Shown here in pieces: positions 8,454 to 17,827 of a DNA stretch of 64,000 nucleotides. Each line of letters starts with the position of its first letter. The first letter of the stretch is position 1. This DNA is from Pseudomonadota bacterium (GTDB lineage: Bacteria; Pseudomonadota; Alphaproteobacteria; Sphingomonadales; Sphingomonadaceae), in NCBI GenBank assembly GCA_023400405.1, contig JAEXFD010000063.1, positions 1-64,000 of the forward strand, in the 5' to 3' direction. The notes under the pieces were generated by a model. That model was not told the DNA's origin. It made no database searches and was given only the letters and a program-made list of their open reading frames with translations. The position numbers were made by a program, and so were the translations under genes.

Positions 8454-10718
8454 CTACGCGACGACGGCTTGGCGCGGTGTTGCCACGTTTGCGGCGGTTT
8501 TTGAAAGCCCGGAAATCGCGCAATTCGCCAACTGAAGTGCCAAAATCGACTCGGCGCCCTGATTGCGGTTGAGTCCGGTGGGCATCAGACCGTCGAAACA
8601 GCCACCATCCTGGGCGGTGGCGAGCGGCAGATCGAGGTCGTTGGCACCGAGATACCAGCGATAAGCGCGCGTCGCCTCGTCGATCCAGCGCGAGTCGCCC
8701 GTCGCCTCATGCGCGGCGGCACAGGCCTCGACGGTCGCCTGGGCTTCGAGCGGCTGCTGGTCGAACGGCAGCGGATCGGCATAGGGCCGGCCGAAGCTCT
8801 CGGTACCCACCGCGCGGAACCGGCCCTCGGGCGAAGTCTGGCGCGCGACGATCCATTCGAGCGTCTCGAGCCCGACGCTGGCGAACTCGCTGCGGCCCAG
8901 CACATGGCCGGCGCGCAGCAGCGCCTCGGGCAGCCGGGCGTTATCATAGGCCAGCACGATCTCGAACCAGCTCCATTCGGGGCGGCGGTTGCCGTCGAGC
9001 AGCTGGATCAACTCGTCGCCGAAGCGGGTGAGGATCTCGCGGCTCAGGCCATGGCCGGGATGCGCCTCGAGCATCGCCGCGGCACCGAGCATCGCAAACG
9101 CCTTGGCGCGCGGCGAGCCCAGTTCGAGCGCGATCGAAGCGGTGACGTCGAACAGCGCCGACGCCCAGTCGCGATGCTTCTGCGCCCGCGCATCCCGCGC
9201 CGTGACACCGAGCGACCAGAGCGCGCGCCCGTTCGAATCCTCCGACCCGACATCCTCGCACCAGGTCCGGTCGAAATTCATGAAGTTGCGGAAGCGCCGC
9301 GCCTCGCCGTTCCACGCATATTGGACGAACGACGCATAGATGCTCGTCCACTTGTCGCGAACGGCATCATCGACACCGTCGATCTTCGACATCAGGATCA
9401 GCGCGCGGGCATTGTCGTCGATGCAATAGCCATGGCGGCGATCCGGCACCGAATAGATCGAATGCTGAAGCATGCCGGTGGCATCGCTCATCCGCTCGAC
9501 GGCGGCGAGATCGGGCCGCAGCGGCGTGAATTCGGGCGCGGCGGTCCGGCCCACGCGCTGCGGCTTCGACGCGACGATCGCCTCGAGCTCGCCCATCGCC
9601 CGCTCGGCCAGACGCGGCCACAGCATCGTCCGGCCGCGGGCATAGGCACGCTTCGACAGGGCGATCCGCGATTCGGTGTGGGTCAGCAGCCGGTTGATCT
9701 CGCGCGCAAAGGCGGTGCTGTCGCCGAAGCCGACCAGCACGCCATGATCCTGATCGAGGATCTCGATGGCATGGACATAGGGCGTCGATACCACCGCCTT
9801 GCCCACCGCCACCGCATAGGACAGCGTGCCCGAGGTGATCTGGGCCGGGTTGGGATAGGGCGTCGCATAGATGTCCGCCGCCTGCAGATAGTCGAGCAGC
9901 TCGTCCTGCTCGACGAAGCCGTCGACGAACGCGATCTGCTCGCCCACGCCCAGATCGGCGGCCAGCCGCTTCAGCCGCTCGCGATAGGCCTCGCCTTCGT
10001 TCGCGACGATGTTGGGGTGAGTCGCGCCCAGGATCACATAGAGCGCGTTCGGATGATCGGCCGCGATCGCCGGCACCGCTTCGATCATCGTCTCGATGCC
10101 CTTGCTCGGCGCAAGCAGGCCGAAGGTCAGGATCACGTCGCGGCCCTGCCAGCCGAACCGTTCCTTGAACGCATTGGGATCGGCGAAGGGGCGATCGGGC
10201 ACGCCGTGCGGAATCATCACGATCTTCTTGTCGTCGGCGCCATGCACCCGCTTCAGCAGCTCACGGCCCTTCTCCGCCATCACGATGACGCGCGAGCAGC
10301 GGCGCAGCAGCGCTTCCATCACGCGGCGCTCGTCCGGATTGGGTCGTTCGAGCACGGTGTGCAGCGTCGCGATGACCGGAATCGAGAGGCGATCGATGAG
10401 CGCGATCAAATATTCGCCGGCCGGGCCGCCATAGATGCCATATTCGTGCTGGATCCACAGCGCCTGCGCCCCCGAGGCCTCGATCGCGCGGGCGGCGTCG
10501 AGATAGGCGCTGCGCTCGTCCTGCGGGATCGCGCGGGTGACAGCGTCGGGATAATCATATCGGCCGGGATGGTCGTCCATCGCATAGACATCGACCTTCA
10601 GCTCGGGAAACCGCGCCTTGAGCGCCGTGTAGGTATCGGTCGTGAAGGTCGCGAGACCACATTTGCGCGGCAGGAAATTGCCGATCAAGGCGAGATGCTG
10701 AATATCCGGCCCGGCCAT
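8454..10718 (-). CDS. Two-domain protein: GT4-type glycosyltransferase fused to an (alpha/alpha)-barrel glycosidase-like domain
   Basis: A 754-residue protein. Residues about 1-385 form a GT-B fold of family GT4, with an N-terminal PRKCGLATFT loop, IQHEYGIYGG, TFGLLAPSKGIETMIEA and the nucleotide-sugar segment PYPNPAQITSGTLSYAVAVGKAVV. Residues about 400-740 look like an (alpha/alpha)-barrel of glycosidase type, with HGYCIDDNARAL, WCEDVGSEDSNGRALWSLG and a closing NRNQGAESILALQLA motif. The start follows an AGGGAAC site with good spacing. Pairing with the adjacent GH130 gene suggests a role in mannan-like oligosaccharide metabolism; the exact reaction is unknown. Confidence 0.87.
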   Translation of the reverse strand: MAGPDIQHLALIGNFLPRKCGLATFTTDTYTALKARFPELKVDVYAMDDHPGRYDYPDAVTRAIPQDERSAYLDAARAIEASGAQALWIQHEYGIYGGPAGEYLIALIDRLSIPVIATLHTVLERPNPDERRVMEALLRRCSRVIVMAEKGRELLKRVHGADDKKIVMIPHGVPDRPFADPNAFKERFGWQGRDVILTFGLLAPSKGIETMIEAVPAIAADHPNALYVILGATHPNIVANEGEAYRERLKRLAADLGVGEQIAFVDGFVEQDELLDYLQAADIYATPYPNPAQITSGTLSYAVAVGKAVVSTPYVHAIEILDQDHGVLVGFGDSTAFAREINRLLTHTESRIALSKRAYARGRTMLWPRLAERAMGELEAIVASKPQRVGRTAAPEFTPLRPDLAAVERMSDATGMLQHSIYSVPDRRHGYCIDDNARALILMSKIDGVDDAVRDKWTSIYASFVQYAWNGEARRFRNFMNFDRTWCEDVGSEDSNGRALWSLGVTARDARAQKHRDWASALFDVTASIALELGSPRAKAFAMLGAAAMLEAHPGHGLSREILTRFGDELIQLLDGNRRPEWSWFEIVLAYDNARLPEALLRAGHVLGRSEFASVGLETLEWIVARQTSPEGRFRAVGTESFGRPYADPLPFDQQPLEAQATVEACAAAHEATGDSRWIDEATRAYRWYLGANDLDLPLATAQDGGCFDGLMPTGLNRNQGAESILALQLANCAISGLSKTAANVATPRQAVVA

Positions 10719-10863
10719 ATGCGCGTTCCCTGTCTCTTCGCTGATGCAATGTGCGGGACGCGAACCGCCCCATGACCTCCACCAAACTCCTGTTTTTCAA
10801 TATGGTTGCGTTTTGCTGCAATGCAACATCCGAATCACGGATGAACCGTTGTAAAACTGGCTT

Positions 10864-11319
10864 TCAGCCGCGTCCGCGATAGCCGGGAACGCCCTGATCC
10901 GGGATCCAAACACCGGCCGGCGACTCGCCCGACTGCCAGAAGACGTCGATGGGTATACCCCCACGCGGATACCAATAGCCACCAATCCGCAGCCATTCCG
11001 GAGCCATTTCGCGAAACAGCCGCTCGCCGATCCCCACGGTGCAATCCTCATGGAAGGCGCCGTGGTTGCGGAAGCTGCCAAGGAACAGCTTGAGCGACTT
11101 GGATTCGACGATCGTCTCGCGCGGGACATAGTCGATCACGAGGTGTGCGAAATCCGGCTGGCCGGTGATCGGGCAAAGCGACGTGAACTCTGGCGCCGCG
11201 AAGCGCACCAGATAGCGCGTGCCGGCGCGGGGATTGGGCACATAGTCGAGCTCGGCCTCGTCGGGCGAGGCGGGCAGGGTCGAGGCTTTTCCGAGATGCT
11301 TGGCGTCCATTGGCCGCAT
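10864..11319 (-). CDS. queF: NADPH-dependent 7-cyano-7-deazaguanine reductase (QueF)
   Basis: A 151-residue unimodular QueF, which reduces preQ0 to preQ1 in queuosine biosynthesis. The catalytic cysteine is C49 in TSLCPITGQPDF, with D56 as the paired acid. The family NADPH motif ESKSLKLF is at 72-79, and the substrate-binding H90/E91 pair follows in FHEDC. An in-frame ATG three codons downstream (11310) is an equally good start; neither has a strong ribosome-binding site. The gene is divergent from the sulfurtransferase operon. It shares a tRNA-Q theme with gluQ at 53372, but the two are far apart. Confidence 0.95.
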   Translation of the reverse strand: MRPMDAKHLGKASTLPASPDEAELDYVPNPRAGTRYLVRFAAPEFTSLCPITGQPDFAHLVIDYVPRETIVESKSLKLFLGSFRNHGAFHEDCTVGIGERLFREMAPEWLRIGGYWYPRGGIPIDVFWQSGESPAGVWIPDQGVPGYRGRG

Positions 11320-11364
11320 GTAGGCATTTGCCGAGCGCTTTGCATCCTTCTAGGACATCGCTCG

Positions 11365-12189
11365 ATGGACGGCCTCGTAACCACCGAATGGCTCGCCAGC
11401 GCGAAGGACGTGCTGGTGCTCGACGCGACCTATACCTCGACGATTCCCGGATCGCCGCCGCGCGATCCGCGCGCCGAATTCGAGGCCCAGCATATTGCCG
11501 GCGCGCGCTTCCTCGATCTCGATACGCTGGTCGATGCCGAAAGCCCGCTTCCCTCGACCATGCCCGCACCCGAAGCGGTGGCGGAGCGGCTGCGTGCGCT
11601 TGGGGCGGATAGCGGCACCCAGATCGTCCTCTACGACAACGGCCCGCACCACACCGCCTGCCGGGCCTGGTGGGTGCTCCGCCTCGCCGGCGCAGAAGTG
11701 GCGCTGCTCGATGGCGGCATGGCCAAATGGAAGGCCGAAGGCCGGCCGCTCGCTCAGGGCATCCAGGTCGCGACTGCCGGGGACTTCGCCGCCCAGCCCG
11801 CCAAGGCCGAGGCCCGCACGCTCGATCAGATGCGGACCACCGATGAGCAAATCACCGACGCCCGCTCCGCCGCGCGCTTCTCCGGCGCGGAGCCCGATCC
11901 GCGGCCGGGATGCGCCGCGGGCCATATGCCGGGCGCGCGCAACATCCCCTATGCGCGCTTCTTCAATCCCGACGGCACCTGGCGGTCGCCGGAAGCGATC
12001 CGCGCCGTGTTCGAAGACAGCGGAATCGATCTTGCCCGCCCCCTCGTGACCACCTGCGGATCGGGCATTACGGCGGCGGTCCTCGTCTTCGGCGCGCATC
12101 TCGCCGGCAACGAAGCTGCACTCTATGATGGCAGCTGGACCGAATGGGGCTCGCACCCGGATACCGAAAAGGCGCTGGGCCCGGCATGA
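11365..12189 (+). CDS. sseA: 3-mercaptopyruvate sulfurtransferase (tandem rhodanese)
   Basis: A 274-residue protein with two rhodanese domains. The C-terminal domain carries the active-site loop CGSGITA, the CG[ST]G[IV]TA signature of mercaptopyruvate sulfurtransferases rather than the CRxGxR of thiosulfate sulfurtransferases. The N-terminal domain has the usual inactive loop. The start at 11365 has a TAGGA motif upstream. The stop overlaps the start of the next gene as ATGA, so translation is coupled to the PLP enzyme downstream, another enzyme of sulfur amino acid metabolism. Confidence 0.93.
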   Translation: MDGLVTTEWLASAKDVLVLDATYTSTIPGSPPRDPRAEFEAQHIAGARFLDLDTLVDAESPLPSTMPAPEAVAERLRALGADSGTQIVLYDNGPHHTACRAWWVLRLAGAEVALLDGGMAKWKAEGRPLAQGIQVATAGDFAAQPAKAEARTLDQMRTTDEQITDARSAARFSGAEPDPRPGCAAGHMPGARNIPYARFFNPDGTWRSPEAIRAVFEDSGIDLARPLVTTCGSGITAAVLVFGAHLAGNEAALYDGSWTEWGSHPDTEKALGPA

Positions 12190-13373
12190 GCGGCGACGGC
12201 AACGACAAGACGCGCGTGGTCGGCGCCGGTCGCCGTCCCGAATGGACCCAGGGCATCGTCAATCCGCCGGTCTGGCGCGCCTCTACCATCCTCTACGACA
12301 CTGTCGCCGACCTGCGCGCGGCGGGTGCCCGCGACACACATCACCGGCTCTTCTACGGCCGCCGCGGCACGCCGACCCAATGGTCGCTCGCCGACGCACT
12401 GACCGAGCTCGAGCCGGGCGCCGAGGCGACGTTGCTCTATCCCTCGGGCGTCGCGGCGATCGCCTCCACCCTGCTCGCGCTGCTTTCGCCGGGCGATCAC
12501 CTGCTGATCCCCGACAGCGTCTATGACCCGACGCGCGGCTTCGCGAACACGATGCTCAAGCGGATGGGCGTGGAGACCAGCTTCTACGATCCGCTCGCCG
12601 GCGCCGAGATTGCCGCGCTTTGCCGGCCGAACACCCGCGCCATCTTCCTCGAAACCCCGGGCAGCCTGACTTTCGAGGTGCAGGACGTGCCCGCGATCGT
12701 CGAAGTGGCGAAGGCGCGGGGGATCGCGACGGTGCTCGACAATACTTGGGCGACGCCGTTGCTCTTCCCGGCGATCGAGCGGGGCATCGACTATGCCGTG
12801 CTCGCCTGCACCAAATATGTTGTCGGCCATTCGGACGTGATGCTCGGTTCGGTGACCGCAGCGGAGGGGCGCTACGCCGCGCTTCGCGACGCCACCTACC
12901 AGCTCGGCCAGACCGCGAGCCCCGACGACGCCTGGCTGGGCGCACGCGGGCTGCGCACCATGGCGGTGCGGCTCGACCAGCATGGCCGCGCCGCGCTGCG
13001 CATCGCCGAATGGCTGAAGACGCGCCCCGAAGTCGCGCGCGTCCTCCACCCGGCGCTGCCAGAATGCCCCGGGCACGACCTGTTCGTGCGGGACTTCAAG
13101 GGAGCCTCGGGGCTGTTCTCCTTCGTGCTGAACGGCGGCGACGAGAAGGCCCGCGCAGCGCTGATCGACGGACTCGCCTTGTTCGGCATCGGCTATAGCT
13201 GGGGCGGGTTCGAGAGCCTGGCGCTGCCGATCGATCCGCAGCGCTTCCGCACCGTCACCGAATGGCGCGCCGAAGGGCCCGCCGTCCGCCTGCAGATCGG
13301 CCTCGAGGATCCCGAGGACCTGATCGCCGATCTCGAACGCGGCCTCGCCCGCTTCGCCGAGGCACGCACTTGA
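12186..13373 (+). CDS. metC: Cystathionine beta-lyase (PLP-dependent, Cys/Met metabolism family)
   Basis: A 395-residue fold-type I PLP enzyme. The cofactor lysine is in the segment LACTKYVVGHSDVMLGSV, and the upstream DNTWATPLLF and substrate-loop YPSGVAAI motifs are those of the Cys/Met metabolism family. The N-terminus (NPPVWRASTILYDTV) and the pyruvoyl-lyase-like GYSWGGFESL near the C-terminus fit cystathionine beta-lyase better than gamma-synthase. The ATG at 12186 overlaps the sulfurtransferase stop by four bases. Its own stop overlaps the TTG start of the MscS gene. Confidence 0.9.
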   Translation: MSGDGNDKTRVVGAGRRPEWTQGIVNPPVWRASTILYDTVADLRAAGARDTHHRLFYGRRGTPTQWSLADALTELEPGAEATLLYPSGVAAIASTLLALLSPGDHLLIPDSVYDPTRGFANTMLKRMGVETSFYDPLAGAEIAALCRPNTRAIFLETPGSLTFEVQDVPAIVEVAKARGIATVLDNTWATPLLFPAIERGIDYAVLACTKYVVGHSDVMLGSVTAAEGRYAALRDATYQLGQTASPDDAWLGARGLRTMAVRLDQHGRAALRIAEWLKTRPEVARVLHPALPECPGHDLFVRDFKGASGLFSFVLNGGDEKARAALIDGLALFGIGYSWGGFESLALPIDPQRFRTVTEWRAEGPAVRLQIGLEDPEDLIADLERGLARFAEART

Positions 13374-14644
13374 TCCGGCGGTTCGGCGACTGGCTGGCGG
13401 GGCACAACCTGCCGTCGCCGCCGGAGCTTTCCGAAGCCGGGATCGCCGCGCTGCTCGCGGTGGCGGCACTCGCCGCCGGCTGGTTCGCCGGCCGCACGCT
13501 CGGCCCGCGCCTCGCGGCGCTCTGGCACCGCGATCCGGATCAGACGCCGGTATTCGGCGGCCGAATCTGCGCCGTGATCCGGCATGGCACTGCGGGCCTA
13601 TTCCTCGGCACCGTGCTCGCCGCCTGGGACTGGCATCCGCTCGCCGCGCTCGGCCTCGGCATCGCCACCGGCGCGGCGGTAATGATGGCGCTGGTCGCGG
13701 TGCTGCGCGGGCTGAACATGCCGCGCTGGATCGCCTGGGTGGTCGCCGCCATCGCCTTCGCGGCGATCGTCAGCCATGCCGTGGGCGGTTTCGATCAGGC
13801 CCAGGCCGTGCTCGACCGCGTCGGCGTGCAGATCGGCAAGCGGCGGCTGACGCTGCTTTCGCTCTCCACCATCGCCGTCACCGTGCTGCTGCTCTTCGCC
13901 GGCGTACGGCTGTTCAACCGAGCCGTCAGCCAGTGGATCGCCGCGGCGCACGGCTTCGATCCCACCCAGAAGCTGCTCTTCCAGAAGCTCGCCAGCATCG
14001 GCGCGGTGACGATCGCCTTCTTCGTCGGGATCGACCTGCTCGGCATCGACTTGACGGCCTTCGCGGTCTTCTCCGGCGCGCTCGGCCTGGCGATCGGCTT
14101 CGGCCTGCAAAAGACCGTCGGCAATTTGATCGCCGGGATCATCCTGCTGATGGACCGCTCGATCAAGCCGGGCGACGTGATCGTCGTCGGAGACAGTTTC
14201 GGCTGGGTCAACAAGATCGGCGTGCGCGCCGTCAGCGTCGTCACCCGCGACGGCAAGGAGCATCTGATTCCGAACGAGAATCTGATGACCCAGGAAGTCG
14301 AAAACTGGTCCTATACCGATCGCAACGTTCGCGTCCGCATTCCCGTGACGGTCGGCTATGATTGCGATCTCGCCCGCGCCCAGGCGCTGATGCTCCAGGC
14401 CGCCTCGGAAAGCCCGCGCGTGCTCAACGATCCGAAGTCGAACGTCTGGCTCACCGCCTATGGCGAATATGGCGTCGAGCACGACATTCTCGTCTGGATC
14501 AGCGATCCCGAAAGCGGCGTCGGCAATGTGAAGAGCGATGTGCTTAACCGGCTCTGGGCGCTGTTCCAGGCGGAAGGCATCCGCATCCCCTATCCGGTGC
14601 GCGACCTGCGTCTGCGCGAATGGCCCGCGCCGAAAGCGGGATGA
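13370..14644 (+). CDS. Mechanosensitive ion channel of the MscS family
   Basis: A 424-residue inner-membrane protein with about four or five N-terminal helices. The MscS core follows: a pore helix with GALGLAIGFGLQKTVGNLIAGIILLMDRSIKPGD, then the beta domain segment GWVNKIGVRAVSVVTRDGKEHLIPNENLM. The likely start is TTG at 13370, whose last two bases begin the TGA stop of metC (TTGA overlap), with GAGG just upstream; a later start would lose the first helix. It would open under membrane tension during osmotic downshock. The link to sulfur enzymes is probably only cotranscription. Confidence 0.9.
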   Translation: MIRRFGDWLAGHNLPSPPELSEAGIAALLAVAALAAGWFAGRTLGPRLAALWHRDPDQTPVFGGRICAVIRHGTAGLFLGTVLAAWDWHPLAALGLGIATGAAVMMALVAVLRGLNMPRWIAWVVAAIAFAAIVSHAVGGFDQAQAVLDRVGVQIGKRRLTLLSLSTIAVTVLLLFAGVRLFNRAVSQWIAAAHGFDPTQKLLFQKLASIGAVTIAFFVGIDLLGIDLTAFAVFSGALGLAIGFGLQKTVGNLIAGIILLMDRSIKPGDVIVVGDSFGWVNKIGVRAVSVVTRDGKEHLIPNENLMTQEVENWSYTDRNVRVRIPVTVGYDCDLARAQALMLQAASESPRVLNDPKSNVWLTAYGEYGVEHDILVWISDPESGVGNVKSDVLNRLWALFQAEGIRIPYPVRDLRLREWPAPKAG

Positions 14645-14696
14645 GCGGGCGGCGCGCCTCTCGCCAACTTGCTGCGCCGCACCTATCTTGCCGAAC

Positions 14697-15836
14697 GTGA
14701 CCGCGCCTTCGATCACTGCCCGCATCGCCGACGGCGTCGCCGCCATCCCCGCCGATCAATGGGATGCCTGTGCCGGCACCGCCAATCCGTTCGTCAGCCA
14801 TGCCTTTCTCACCACGCTCGAACGCTCCGGCTCGGTCGGCGGTTCTTCGGGCTGGCAGCCGCTGCCGATCCTGGTCGACGGTCCCGACGGGAAGCCGGCC
14901 GGCATTGCCCCGGCCTATGCCAAGAGCCACAGCCAGGGCGAATACGTCTTCGATCACGCCTGGGCCGATGCCTGGGAGCGCGCGGGCGGCGACTATTATC
15001 CCAAGCTCCAGGTCGCCGTGCCGTTTACCCCGGTCCCCGGCCCCCGCCTGCTCCTGCGCGATCCCGCCATCGCCCCGGCCTTGATCGCCGCGGTCGAGGC
15101 GGTGACCGACCAGAACCGCCTCTCCTCGGCCCATGCCACGTTCATCGACGACGCGCAGCTGCCCGAATTCGAGCGCGCCGGCTGGCTGATGCGCGCGGGC
15201 ACCCAATTCCATTGGCACAATGACGGCTATGCCGGCTTCGACGATTTCCTCGCCGCGCTCGCCAGCCGCAAGCGCAAGGCGATCCGCAAGGAACGCGCCC
15301 AGGCGCTGGAAGGGCTCACCGTCCGCCACGTCTCCGGCCGCGACGCCACAGAGGCCGATTGGGACGCATTCTGGGCCTTCTACCAGGACACCGGCAGCCG
15401 CAAATGGGGCCGCCCCTATCTTACCCGCAGCTTCTTCTCGATGCTGGGCGAGGCGATGCCCGATCGGGTCCTGCTGATGTTCGCCGATCGCGGCCGCCGC
15501 CCGATCGCCGGCGCGCTCAACCTGATCGGCAGCGATGCGCTGTTCGGCCGCTATTGGGGCGCGATCGAGGAAGTCCCCTTCCTCCATTTCGAACTCTGCT
15601 ATTACCAGGCGATCGATGCGGCGATCGCGCGCGGCCTTGCCCGAGTCGAGGCCGGCGCGCAGGGCGAACACAAGCTCGCCCGCGGCTATGGCCCGGTCAC
15701 CACCTGGTCGGCGCACTACATTCCCGATCCGAACTTCCGCCGCGCCGTCGCCGATTTCCTCGAGCGCGAGCGCGCCGCAGTCAGCCACGAACAGGATTAT
15801 CTCGCCGAGCTCACGCCCTTCAAGCGCGGCGAATAG
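14697..15836 (+). CDS. FemAB-like / GNAT-fold protein (peptidoglycan biosynthesis-related family PF04339)
   Basis: About 379 residues from a GTG start (VTAPSITARIADGV); a TTG three codons upstream is an alternative. It matches the uncharacterised FemAB-like family once named peptidogalycan biosynthesis. Recognisable segments are WDACAGTANPFVSHAFLTTLE near the N-terminus, a KRKAIRKERAQAL basic motif in the middle, WGRPYLTRSFF, FGRYWGAIEEVPFLHFELCYYQ and a C-terminal GAQGEHKLARGY. The fold suggests transfer of an acyl or aminoacyl group, but the substrate is unknown. It follows the MscS gene by about 50 bases and probably ends the operon, with a repeat palindrome after it. Confidence 0.82.
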   Translation: MTAPSITARIADGVAAIPADQWDACAGTANPFVSHAFLTTLERSGSVGGSSGWQPLPILVDGPDGKPAGIAPAYAKSHSQGEYVFDHAWADAWERAGGDYYPKLQVAVPFTPVPGPRLLLRDPAIAPALIAAVEAVTDQNRLSSAHATFIDDAQLPEFERAGWLMRAGTQFHWHNDGYAGFDDFLAALASRKRKAIRKERAQALEGLTVRHVSGRDATEADWDAFWAFYQDTGSRKWGRPYLTRSFFSMLGEAMPDRVLLMFADRGRRPIAGALNLIGSDALFGRYWGAIEEVPFLHFELCYYQAIDAAIARGLARVEAGAQGEHKLARGYGPVTTWSAHYIPDPNFRRAVADFLERERAAVSHEQDYLAELTPFKRGE

Positions 15837-15856
15837 ACCCTCCGCTCCGAAGCAAC

Positions 15857-15979
15857 CCGTTCGCCCTGAGCCTGTCGAAGCCTGTCCTGAGCGACGCCGC
15901 CGGCGGCGTCGAAGGGAGCGGCCATCTGCGGGCGGCTGGCTTGTGGCGAAGCGCCCTTCGACAAGCTCAGGGCGAACGG
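15857..15979. repeat. Palindromic repeat family B, copy 1
   Basis: Inverted arms CCGTTCGCCCTGAG (from 15857) and CTCAGGGCGAACGG (15966-15979) flank a core that contains partial extra copies of the CTGTCGAAG motif and a GCCGCCGGCGGC hairpin. The same arms occur at 35528-35616. It sits between the convergent FemAB-like and membrane-protein genes, where it can fold as a terminator in both directions. Confidence 0.85.
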
Positions 15980-15997
15980 ATCAGACAAGGTAGTCCT

Positions 15998-17782
15998 TCA
16001 GCGGCGGTGCGCGCGGCTCTTCGGCTTGGCGGTAGGGGATGGCGCGGGCGAGGGCTCCTCGCTCGGCAGCGGGCTCGGCACCACTTCCGGCTCGGGCGTG
16101 GCATCGGGTTCGGGCAGGTTGCTCGTGCGCTGGTGAGCCAGCCCCTCGGCGCGGATGATCTCGCGCTCCCAGCGCGGCAGCGGCAGCTCGCCCGGCTCGA
16201 TCACCGGCGCCGGGACGCTGTGGTCGATCTTGAACAGCGCGCTCGCCCCGTCGCGCCACAGGGGGATCAGCCCCTGTTCGAAGCGCGGATCATAGTTGGG
16301 CGGCTCGATCATCCAGACATAGTCGAACGCGTCGCGGGGGAAGCGCGCCATCGCCCAGGGCACCGGCCGCCACCATTCGCGCGGGCACTGCACGTCGGTG
16401 ACGATCTGCGACGGATCATGGGCGAAACGCTGCGCCGGGGCATAGCGCACGGTGAGCAATTGCCCGCCGGCCATCGACCATTGATCGTTGGTGTACGCGA
16501 GCTTGCGCTCCAGCGCGAGCGCCGGCACGTGCTGCAGGCGCGTCATCTTCCATTCGTTGTAGCAGGTCTCGCCGACAAAGCTGATCAGCCGTGCGCCCTG
16601 CGGCAGATGGTCGAGCGCGCGCAGCTCACGCTGGTACGACCGGTCGTACAGCCAGAAGCTCCAGGTCGTCGCCGCGATCCGCACGCAGAAAAAGGCCATG
16701 CCCAGCATCGCCACCGTCGTCGCGCCGCGGATCGAGAGGCCCGGCTTCGCGCGGATCGCGAGGATGCCGATCGCCAGCAGGAACGGCACCAGCCGCATGT
16801 CGGCATAGGCCGATCCGAACACCACGCGCGGCAGCAGGATATAGACGAGCAGCAGCAGCACGCCCGAAATGGCGAGGTTGCGCGAATATTGGATGTTCGG
16901 GTCGCGCACCGCCTTGAACAGCAGCATGAACAGCACGCCGACCGAGGCAATGTCGAACAGCTGCCAGCGGTCGCGGAAGACCTGCGTCACCCACAGCACC
17001 TTGGCGCGCCAGTTGAACATGTCGAAGGTCTGGCCCGAGACATGCCCGCCCGATCGCCACAGCACCATCAGCAGCGCCGGCGGCGCCAGCACCAGGCACT
17101 GGATGCCGGCGAGGAACCAGGGCACCACCCAGGCGCCGACCAGGTCGCGATACCAGGGCTTGCTGGGATCGCGGCGCGCGTCGTGCTGGCGGATCAACTC
17201 GGCCGAGAAGGCGAGGATGCCGAGCAGCCCCCAGCCATAGGTGTGGCAGATCCAGATCAGCACCGAGATCGGCAAGAACACCGCCGTTCGGAAGGCGAAC
17301 TTGCCGAGCCGCGCCAGCCGCAGCCACCAGCCGAAGGCGAGCAGCGCGAAGGCCATCGACAGCGCGAAATTGACGAAGCCGAAATGGAAGGGGAAGGCAT
17401 AAGCGAGCGGCAGCGCGAACAGCGCGGTCGCCGGGATGCGGCCATGCACTTCGCGCGCGATCCACAGCATCCCCGCCACGGTCATCGCGGGAATCGCGAT
17501 GACGATCAGCTTCACCGCCAGCTCGAGCCCGAAGATATAATGGAGCGGGATGACGAGCAGATCGACGCCCAGATTGCCCATCAGGCTCCAGCGAAAATCG
17601 TACCACTCGCGCAGGAAGGGATATTGGTCATAGGTGAACTGGACGCGGTATCGCCCCATATGGCCGGGCAGATCGACGATCGGAGGGATCGAGGGCCAGA
17701 GCAACGGCACGATCGCGATGAGCACGCATAGCGCCACGAACCGTCGTGTCTGCCACCATTGCAGCGTGTCGCCCCTGTCCAT
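15998..17782 (-). CDS. Polytopic membrane protein, paralogue of the upstream neighbour
   Basis: A 594-residue membrane protein with about 11-12 helices. It shares with the next gene upstream (17828-19315) the segments VPLLWPSxPPxxDLPGHxGRY, GNLGVDL, FxLGFVNF and FALWICH/FALWIAH-type helices, so the two are tandem paralogues. An early PGH(M/I)GRY loop after the first helix resembles substrate loops of GT-C glycosyltransferases, but I cannot assign a family. A soluble domain of about 130 residues follows the last helix. The C-terminal 45 residues are a Pro/Glu/Ser-rich tail ending in a basic KPKSRAHRR, absent from the paralogue. Confidence 0.82.
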   Translation of the reverse strand: MDRGDTLQWWQTRRFVALCVLIAIVPLLWPSIPPIVDLPGHMGRYRVQFTYDQYPFLREWYDFRWSLMGNLGVDLLVIPLHYIFGLELAVKLIVIAIPAMTVAGMLWIAREVHGRIPATALFALPLAYAFPFHFGFVNFALSMAFALLAFGWWLRLARLGKFAFRTAVFLPISVLIWICHTYGWGLLGILAFSAELIRQHDARRDPSKPWYRDLVGAWVVPWFLAGIQCLVLAPPALLMVLWRSGGHVSGQTFDMFNWRAKVLWVTQVFRDRWQLFDIASVGVLFMLLFKAVRDPNIQYSRNLAISGVLLLLVYILLPRVVFGSAYADMRLVPFLLAIGILAIRAKPGLSIRGATTVAMLGMAFFCVRIAATTWSFWLYDRSYQRELRALDHLPQGARLISFVGETCYNEWKMTRLQHVPALALERKLAYTNDQWSMAGGQLLTVRYAPAQRFAHDPSQIVTDVQCPREWWRPVPWAMARFPRDAFDYVWMIEPPNYDPRFEQGLIPLWRDGASALFKIDHSVPAPVIEPGELPLPRWEREIIRAEGLAHQRTSNLPEPDATPEPEVVPSPLPSEEPSPAPSPTAKPKSRAHRR

Positions 17783-17827
17783 CCGGGCGCTTCTAGGGGA
17801 GCAGGGGCCTTCGCTGCAAGCCGCCGC

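Noticed and set aside
10719..10863. A short leader peptide gene upstream of the fused glycosyltransferase
   Set aside because: A short open frame with GGAGG exists but its composition is a shadow and no regulatory structure is visible.
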